DNA of 64,000 bases, taken from positions 77,650 through 141,649 of the forward strand of contig CAYGSD010000009.1 in the NCBI GenBank assembly GCA_964352625.1. Reading direction: 5' to 3'. Of this stretch, positions 51,096 through 61,100 are shown one piece after another; the first letter of the stretch is position 1; each line of letters begins with the position of its first letter. The DNA comes from JAAEPI01 sp964352625. GTDB taxonomy: Bacteria; Bacteroidota; Bacteroidia; Cytophagales; Cyclobacteriaceae. The position numbers and the translations under genes were made by a program. The notes under the pieces were generated by a model that was not told the DNA's origin, searched no databases, and saw nothing but the letters and a program-made list of their open reading frames with translations.

Positions 51096-51938
51096 TCAGA
51101 CTTGGCCTATCTGCACTGACATGACAGGTATTCCAGATTCGTTTACCACGTCTTCTGCCCAGCTCCCACCAAACAAGTGCATGAATCCGGTGTGACCGTG
51201 AGTGCCAATGGCGATAAGTCCTGAATGAATTTGTTCCGCAAATTTGACAATACCTTCATCGGGATATGGAGCCTCAATAGAATTCAGCGTGTAGTTCTTT
51301 AGTTGAAAATGCCGTGCAAATTCATGTAGAATATCTTGATCCTTCTCCTCTGACTCATGACTGTACGTTCTCACTTTTAGCAGATGAATTTTAAGATTTA
51401 GTGCCTGTTGTATTTGTTTAACCTTCGCGATCAACTTCTCCCCTGACTCGGTTCCATCTGTTGCCAGCACTATACTTCTTATTTCATCTACATGCGTTTC
51501 TCCTTTGATCACAATCACAGGACTCTTAGCAAATCGCACGACCCGCTCGGCATTCGATCCTATGAAGATATCCTTGAGACCGGACGCACCCTTCGAGCCC
51601 ATTACTATCCAGTCAGCATCCTCTGCTGAAATGGATTTAGAAATGCCCTCATAGGGATTCCCATATTTCAGAATAGTGCTGACCATCTGCCCCGTAGAAG
51701 AGACCGTTTGTGCCCAACCCGCCAGCTGATCTTGGGTTTTGTTAATAACCTTCTTCCCATAGTACACCTCCAGATTTGCTTGAGTGGCTAGCCCAATGTA
51801 TCCATGCTGAGTAATGGGCAAATCAAGAACATGAATCAGAACAATTTCTCCCTTAATGAGTTCGTTGAACTCAATGGCAAAATCAAGAGCATGTCTTGAA
51901 TTTTTCGAAAAGTCAATCGGTACAAGTATCTTTTTCAT
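51096..51938 (-). CDS. Universal stress protein, double UspA domain (copy 3)
   Basis: 280 residues with GSKGASGLKDIFIGSNAERVV in domain 1 and GTHGHTGFMHLFGGSWAEDVV in domain 2, both intact. It is closest to copy 1 in length and motifs, suggesting duplication of a pair. A 79-bp gap to copy 2 could hold a separate promoter. The start ATG 51938 is preceded by a GC-poor leader. Confidence 0.92.
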   Translation of the reverse strand: MKKILVPIDFSKNSRHALDFAIEFNELIKGEIVLIHVLDLPITQHGYIGLATQANLEVYYGKKVINKTQDQLAGWAQTVSSTGQMVSTILKYGNPYEGISKSISAEDADWIVMGSKGASGLKDIFIGSNAERVVRFAKSPVIVIKGETHVDEIRSIVLATDGTESGEKLIAKVKQIQQALNLKIHLLKVRTYSHESEEKDQDILHEFARHFQLKNYTLNSIEAPYPDEGIVKFAEQIHSGLIAIGTHGHTGFMHLFGGSWAEDVVNESGIPVMSVQIGQV

Positions 51939-52062
51939 GGCAGCAACTTTATGATACCAAAGCTAGATACCGCTAGAAACAGCCCTAATGATATTTCCAT
52001 GCTTATTTCGCTGATTTATGTCAGTTCTGAAATGCATCAAGAATCAACGCACAGGTATAAAA

Positions 52063-52088
52063 AAAGCCTTCTCTATAGAGAAGGCTTT
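52063..52088. terminator. Terminator at the end of the giant gene
   Basis: A perfect 26-bp palindrome centred at 52075/52076 (arms begin AAAGCCTTCTCTA) with A and T runs at its ends. It lies 25 bp past the stop of the leftward giant gene and terminates its transcript. Confidence 0.85.
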
Positions 52089-52112
52089 ACTTTTTAAATC
52101 AGAAAGGACTGC

Positions 52113-55100
52113 TTAATGTGATATGATCACCTTCTTAGGTATCCAAGAATTCTGATCATTGAATATCTGGATGATATACATTCCTGAAGGCAGGTTCTCT
52201 GTATCTATCGTCACTTCTTTGATACCACGCTCGATTCTACCAGAAAGCACCTCTTTTCCACTCTGATCAGATATTCTCCACAGCACAGGTTTCAGCGGAG
52301 CATCCGCCAACCTCATCGTGACCTTGTCATCTGCAGGGTTAGGATAAAGCTCCAGCACGTCATTGGTGAGTAAATCCTCTAACCCAACAACTGCATTGGT
52401 TTTTCCTAAGCCATCAGCGTCAATATAAGCCGCCTGTTCTACTCCTCCTACTTTATTGGAATTAGGGTGATTGTAGTACTGAGCAAATACAATTACTCTT
52501 AAGTTATCAGGATTATCAATTCCTGATATCGTCCAATTCATATCATAGGTGAATTCCTGACCATTTACAATAGGTCCTCTGTAGTACGCACCTTCTGGAC
52601 CAGGCAAAAGAACTCTCAATGGATATCTTATTATCTCATTGTTGTATTCACCTGATGTAACAGTTCTTTCCTTTTCCACTACCGCAAAGAAGAAACCAAT
52701 CTCTGCCTCACTTACAGGTTCCGCAGGGCTGATAACCGATGTAAACGTAACAGAAACGGATAGCACATCATTATCCGAAGGATTAATAACAATATCATCT
52801 GGCTCTGTAGGGTGATCTTTATAGACCACAAAATCGGCATCTCGCAGCGAAATAGCATTAAATCCATTTCCAAAATCCTCAGGCGTTTGGTCCAGATCGT
52901 AAGGAACATCTTCCCCGGCTATCCTAGTGTCAGGTACATCAGAAACCCCATAATAAGTAGCTCTCGTAGCAGGATCTACCTTGTTTCTTGCATTGATTGG
53001 ATCCACCACCGAACCTTGATTCTCCATATCTGTGTAGTAATTTATCCATACTCCTTGGGTGCCTTGCTCCCAGTCAATTTCATGCAAATCCAATCCTCCA
53101 TCATTGATAAAGGTTTCATTGGCCTTGCTATCAGCTGACAATGTGGAAGAAAACTGCTCTACTAGAAGAAGCTTATTGATTTCATAAATTTCGAAGTTGT
53201 CAAATGCAAAACCATCAGCAATATTGCCAGCCGAATTGGGAGATTTGGTGCCGCTGATGGCTCCTAGAGCAAATCGATAACGAATAGTACCCGATAAATA
53301 ATCGCCTTCAGAAATCTGGTGTCTGGCCTCCTTCCAAACTGGAGTTGCCTCTTCGTTAACATCCAAATCTACATCCGCAAAACCTACCAAATCATTATTT
53401 ATTCCAGTTTCAGGTGACCTTCCTACACCAGCACCAGGGCCAGCAGAAATCCCCTGATGGGTGTACCAGTTAATTCCGGAGTTGATATCATTATCACCTA
53501 AAGTAGTCCATGTGCGTCCATCATCGTCAGACAACTGCACTACCACACCATCACGATTAGAATCAAAGTCACGGATATAATCAAAACTTAAAGCCGGGTT
53601 AGTGTACTGATCATAATCAAACGCTGGAGAATACACGTAGGAGATTTCACCGCCGTAGTACGAGGTGGTGCCGTCTATCGCATTCGTCACCATCATTCCA
53701 CCACTTAGACTAGTAATATCATCATTATGTGTACCAGTTGCTCCTAGGGTGGTTCTTCTCCAAGAAGAAACCCTATTGTCAGTTTTTCCATTTTCAGACC
53801 CAACTTCAATGTACCAACCACCATTATCATCTTCAAATGACTCTGTATATCCACCACCAGTAATTGGATCACCCAAATCGAAGGTTGGAAGAATGGTAAT
53901 TATCCTTGATCCAGTTGAAATCAAGCAACCATCATATGTGCCTAATGTCAACTCTGCGGAATATGTACCGGCTGTAAGCCCCATAATATTTACAGGACTC
54001 ATATCGACTGCATCCACTCCGAAAGTAGCTGTTCGCACTATATCCGGCACTACTGTAGTGCCTGTGATACCTGTCATGGTAAACAATAGATAATTCAATC
54101 CAACCTCATCATCTGCCTCCGCAAGCTGCTGATTGTCCTCAAAGAAGTTTACATCCAGTCCTAGCGGCGAGTTCTCAGTGATACCCACATAAGTGAAACT
54201 TGGTATTGGAGGGAAACCTTGTGCATCTGTCTCCTGAACAGTCGTTACGCAACCATCGGGAGAAGTAATATTCAATGTTACACCAACACTTAGGTTGTCA
54301 GTATTAAATACTACGTTTGGATCGTCACTTACCAAGACCGTCTCCTCGGGAGTAATCCATTCGAAATCATAGCCAAAATAACTCGCTACCTCAGTTGTGG
54401 TGCCCGGCTGGTAAATAACCACATGTGCCTCAATCGGGAAACCGGCACAAATGGCATCATAAACAATCTTGTCTCCCGTGGCACCCTCCACCTCTGGCTG
54501 TGGATTCACATATATTGTTTGTTCCTCTGTGTTTCTACAACCATTAGCATCCATGTATATGTATTGAACAAGGTGAGCTGATTGAGGTTCGAAATCTGCA
54601 TTAGCACCCCTCACTCGATCATGCTGGTTTTCAGTATTGAAGAACGCAATACCATTGGTAGTCGATAGAGTGACATCATCGGACTCACCAGATGAGAAAT
54701 CATCAGCACCTACTATGATTTTAAAATTACCGCTACCTAGTACACTACCATTGGCCAAGGCTCCATTCAATTGAATATCACCATCATCATAACAAAATTC
54801 ATCCAACGTTCCACTTCCAGCGAAACCAGGATCAAGTGCATTATTTCCAGAGACCAAGAAGGCAATATCCGTACTTGGATAAACAGTTATAGTCTCAGTA
54901 ACTGTATTTTGACAACTTGTGAGATTTCCTTGATAATCAACCTCCTGATCCAAATACGTAACCGTAATATCATGGAAAGTGGTAGGCCCTCCAATACTAT
55001 AAGAAGGTGTTGATCCATCGCCATCATGATCGACATAGGCATTTCCTCCACCGGCAAAATGCAGTGTTGCCAAATCTAGCGTTGGTAATGTTCCAGGTCC

Positions 55101-58100
55101 CGAGCTGTTGGTAGTTGATGTAGTTCCATTTGTATCATTGTAAGAAAAAACCGACCAACTTTGTATTCCCGAAACTGGCACATCTGTTCCTGGACTCGCG
55201 ATATCCGAGTTATTATCTATAACCGCAAGTACTGGCGTTTGTAGTGAGGCGTCATCCATTACGTAAGCATCACTAGAGCAATAGATATTTCCAATATCGG
55301 CACCCAAACCATCTCTGAAATCCAAATCCAATACAGGCAGGGATTGCAAAGCATGGGTTTCGGTAATCACACTTGAACAACCATTTACATCTGTAACTGT
55401 CACCACAAAGTTCAGGGTATTTTCACTATCAGGTATTGTGATGGTATTTAAATTGGAGCCAGTGCTTACACCATCTCCTATGGTTCCATAATCAACTGAG
55501 TTTATCACCCAGTTAAAAACATAAGCTGAATAATCATCTTCGTTAGTATCTCCTGGGTCAGTATCGTCAGGATCAATAACCTGAATCTCAACAGAAACCA
55601 TTGTTTGAGAACCGGTCGTAGCTACATCATCATCGCATATGTTGGTGATTCTAATCAAGTCACCGTCCTCCGGACTACCAATCGCAAGTGGGTTAAATTC
55701 CGGCCTAGGTTCGACAAAGAAAGTCTTAGTAACAGTATGCATACAACCGTTCGCATCCGTGTAGGAGAAGTCTATGTCGTAACCTGTTACACCATCAGCG
55801 TTTCTGTTCAAATAAGGATTTCCGCCATGGGCTTGCGACGGATCAAATTGAACTTTGCCATTGATACCCGTTCCAACAACTAAACCAGATCCACTGAAAG
55901 AGCCTGTATTAACAGTACTTGTTACTCCTAATGCATTGGTGATAATTCCCTCCAAAAGAATATTGGCGTCATCGTAGCATAGCACCAATCCATCAGGATC
56001 TGCATCGTCGGTAGGATTACCGTTTTGATCAAAATCATATGCAAATGATATTTGAGGAATTGGATTGATTACGATATTTTCTATAACCGTATTCTGACAC
56101 ATTGTAGCATCCCCCTGATAATTCCTACTTGGATCCTGATATACAATCGTGATCTGATGGTAGGTAGTTGGGCCGCCGAGGGTTAAGCCTGGTGATAGTA
56201 AATCCGCATCCGTGTGCAAAGCAGACAAATCATTTATTGGGAATGACCCAACTCCTGTGGCTATTTGCTGAGGTGTGGTATTAAGATCACTGTAAGAATC
56301 AATTGACCAACTAACTATATTCGATACGTTAATAGTATTCGTTGCACCAACTCCATCAGTCGTGGCATCAGAAAGCCCAATAGTTGGATCTACCCCATCC
56401 AAACAGAATTCTTGCCCATCTGTAATACCTGTAATATTCAGAGAAGGTAACTGCTGTAAAGTATGAGTTTCGGTATAACTCTGAGAGCATCCATTCCTAT
56501 CAGTCACATCAACCTTGATTGTGTAATTGGTGACCCCAACGGTTACTGGAAAAATCAGTGTGTTGTCTCCTGCAGGAGGCGTGAAAATAGTAGATCCATT
56601 AATTGTCCAAGTGAAGGTATATTCTTCGCCAAGGTCATTGTAAGAGTCCTCATCAGTCATTGGGTCTAGTGGATCAGTAGCTGTAGGATCAAAAAACCTC
56701 ATTTCAGCATTTACATCCGTGCCGTCATTGCAGAGATTCATTAGTCGGATGTAGTTGGTTGGCTCAGAAAAAGCCAAATCCGAATTAGGTAATCCAGTTA
56801 CTTCGATCACTTCTGGCCTTGGATTGACATAAACAGTGGTCGAAACAGAATTTTCACAACCGAAACCATCTGTATAAGTGAAAACAATTTCATGCGCTGA
56901 TTGTCCTTTGAATGGATCAGTACCACCTGGAGCTGCATTGTGCCGAGCCACCGGATCGAATGAAGCTTTATTGTTTGTTGTGGTAAGCGGAACCAATGAT
57001 CCACCCGGAAGAAATCTCGTTTCGAATGACCCACCTGTAGGTCTGGTCAACGCCGACCCATCAGCCAAAAGACCTTCGATAGTAAAACTTCCTTCATCAT
57101 AGCAGAACTCATCGTAATCTGTACCAGCATCGTCATTGAAATCCGGATCAGAAGAATCAAATCCAGCGACCGTAAATGTTATGTCCGGATCAGGATAAAT
57201 TGTAAGAGTCTCGATATGAGAGGCAGTACAACCTAAAGTAGGATGTGTGTAGTCGTAATAAACATCTAAAGTAACCGATACCCCTCCTACTAGATCAGCT
57301 TCTCCTCCACCTCCAACAAACCAAGCATCCAGATCAGTCATTGGATTGCCAGTACCTGTGGCCAGTGATACACCAACACCCGGATCCAAATCAATAATCG
57401 TTGAGGTGCCAGCTAGTCGTACTTCATAATTAGTGACAGCAACATCCGCAATAACTACCCCTCCTTCTCGTAATGTCATAGTGAAATCCCCATGATCATA
57501 GCAATAGGAATTAGTTAACGAAGCATTAGTAGAGGCTGGCATAGTAACCGAAAGTGCGTCCAAATCTGAGAATTGAACCTCAATAAAAACAGGAGGTCCT
57601 TCGCATCCTACGTAATCGTCTAATGCATCATCAATATCCGTACGCTGAGTTACTTCGAAATAGAAAATATCATTATCCGAAACGTCTCCCGCGCCCATTC
57701 CGAGCGCATCAAAGGTTGGGCCGGAAGCGGCATTTCCAGCTGTAGTAAATAGAAAAACCTCATTGTTGCCGTTATTGTCTGTCGAATACCAAAGGAATTC
57801 ATTGGCCGTGGTTGGCGTGTACGATGACCCTGGATTGAGAGTTGCTAAGGGATCATGCTCAGAAATACACACTTCATACAATACATCATCCGTACCATCA
57901 TTATCAGAGTAAGTAGTTGCATTGCTTGGAGTGATTGTCGGAATCTCCGTCTCCGTGGTATGCACTTCTATACTGAAATCAAGTGGATTGCTCTGACATC
58001 CTAAGAAATCTGTTTCGTCACCAATATTAGATATTCTAGTTATTCTGAAATTATAAACTCCAGGGACATCTCGATCGAAATCCTCGCCACTTACAGCAGA

Positions 58101-61100
58101 GGCAGCTTCAAGAGCAGCAGTTGTGACGTTCCCAAGATTATTTATTCTTAAAATTTCTGTCCAAACTGGCCCTGGTGTTCGCTCTTCATACCACACATAC
58201 TCATCGATTCCCGCACTTGAGTGAACAATATTGTCGAAGGTCTCACCCTCACAAATATTTATCGTAGGAGCAGAAAGTCCTGCGAGATCGGAACCAACTC
58301 CAGCAGCAATAGGAGCGGCAGGGGTTGAGAAAACTGTAATATCGAATTGTACTAGCGCACTCTCACAGCCGAAGAATTGGAATGAATTATTCAACCAAGT
58401 CACTCCTCCGGTACCCGTAGCGTCGGAAGCATCATTCCAGACCTGCGATACGAAAATAGTTTTGGTTATTCCTGCCGCAGCAACCCCTCCAAAATCGGCT
58501 GCATTAAGGGTGCTTGAATTGATAATGCCAAGAACGGATTGATCCTGATCATAAATTCTGAAATAAGCATTTTGATGCCCAGTCGAGGCATCAGGGGTTG
58601 AACCTGTAATATCAAGCGCATTTAATGAGATGGGTGAATAGGCATCACAAAATTCATAAACATAGCGACTGTCCTCATCCACTTCTTCGTTTGCGGCAGT
58701 GGTGGTCGCAACAGGAACATCAGTCTCTTCATAAACAAATACGGTCACTTTTCGCAAAAGGGATTCGCAACCGTTCTCTATTCTCGAAAAGTAGAAATCA
58801 AATGTTCCTGAAACCCCATCATAAATCCCGCCGTGATCCACGAAATTTTGGTTGTCAATAAAGCCGTTACCAGTAGCATCTATTTCATCTGTTCCTAATT
58901 CATCAGAATAGAATCGGTGCTCATTTGCAGACAAATCAGCAAAAATTCTTCTGAAATCAGAATTTCCACAATACTCAAGCACAACGGTGCTCATACCATT
59001 CACAATGTCAGATCCATCATACCAAGGATCACCGCCACCGTTTCCAATAGCTCCTTGTGACAAATGAATCTCAGGATTAGTTGGAAGAGGATTAATTGTT
59101 ACATCTTGACAAGCCTTGCCTGAAATGTTCGCTGGGGTTAATCCTTCTGAATAATACAAGATTCTGTATTCGCCATCCTCACCTTCAGTCTGCGTGGCAG
59201 TTCCATTTTGATTCGGGTCAGAAGGATTGAAGTCATTTCTTAGCGTCATACCAGTGCTCAGTGCATCACCTCCAGTAAAGTCTTCATGCAAATCGTATTC
59301 CCAGACTTCCCAAGAAGTATCTGTTCCGTTCGCATCTGTTGTGAAATTAAAAGTCAATGGTAACGTATAGTCTGCCGTATTTATCAGCACATTCTCAGTT
59401 CTAAATGATGTGTTTCCAAGATGAAATACTGTATCGCTTACTGCGTCCGTAATGGTAAAATATCCTGGAGCAGCAATTCCATTTCCTGAAGCGTCATTCA
59501 AATCCAAAAAATAAGTTGTATTACTTGCCAGAGTAGGGCTTATTACATAGTTGGTAGATGAGGCATAGCCGCTACCAGTAGCAGTTGCCGTTGAATTAGT
59601 TTTTTTATAAAGATAATAGCCCGTAGTGATAGTTAGTTCATCATTATCAATGATCGGTGACCAATATGCAAACGTGTTATTCGCATCGCCATCAAATCCG
59701 GTGGCATAAGTTGCCTCTCTACTCAAATCAAAAGGATCGTCATTGTAACAATACGAAGTAGAAACATTATTTAAAGTAACTATTGGCTCACCATAAACGA
59801 ACAAATTCTGGTATGTCACTACACTTGGGTTACTCAAATTTAGACGTACCAAAAATGCTCGACCCGTTCCGTCAGGAATATCAACATAACCATTCGTAGT
59901 TGGGTTAGCCGGATTCCAGCTATTAAAAGAACCAATCGTCGAATTATAGCTTCTAGGATCAAAATTGAAGACATATGGTCCTGTTGGGTGTGTCGCGAAT
60001 TGATACCCATAGTGATACCAAAACACAAACCCGAATCCCTGAGTGTACAAATCAAACTCATAGAAATTCAACGTTTGTCCTGGTTCCCAATCTGTCTGAT
60101 CTATGGTGAGGCTATACGGTAAATCCTGAACCGATAGAACATCGTCTGGCAAGGTAAGTTCTACAAATGTCTGAGAGGGATCGGAAACAGTAAAATTGGC
60201 AGATGTTGAGAATGAATCCCCTGTGACATCATTCGAGATGGTATACGTAATAACATGAGTTGTTTCTGAAACTACCACCCCAGGATCAAAGGTCACCTGA
60301 AGGTTTGTTGCCGATGGGTTACCGACAGTTGTTCCGGCTCCTGTGACGGATGCAGTGGTTCCGGTAGGTTGACTTAAGTACAGTGTTACAGCCTCATTAT
60401 CAGAAATAAAGCTTCTATCCTCGAAGGTGTTTGACGCAAACACCTCAGTATCCAAATCATTGTAAACTAAAATTTTCACCCTTCTTGGGGTATTCAAACA
60501 AGTTCCGTCATAATCGTACACGTCAATCGAATAGACACCCGGTCCTGAAATACCCAAATCCATATTGCTGACGGTACTCAGGTTGGTAATAAATGAATTC
60601 GTAGTAGCGTCCCACCACTGTGCTTCGATACCATTTGGAAAAGCAGTAAAACTGAATGGAATCAAATACCCACTTCCTGCTGTTGGGGCAGCATTTACTG
60701 GAGCTGTGTCTCCATCAACACCAGTTATAGTTTCTCCATTTGCAATGGTCGTTCCCGATGTTAGATAAATCTCAATTTGAGTACCAGAGGAAGTTCCAGG
60801 AACGACCACACCAGTAGCACCACCTGAAAACGATACGGCCTCATTATCAACGAATGCTCCATTTCCTGAAACTGTAATTGCGCCGTGAGGAATTAATGTT
60901 GTTGCCGTTATTTTCTCAACCCACTCTGTTACAAATGTGCCTCCGTCATTTTCCTGAACATTTGCCAGTTGAGCTTCCACTGCCAAACTACTCAAATCTC
61001 CAATAGCTGATTGGCCAGTTGAATAACCTGCGTCACCGTTTATGGAAATCGTACGATTAGATCGAGGAACACTACCAGTAGCTACAATAGTCAATCCTGT

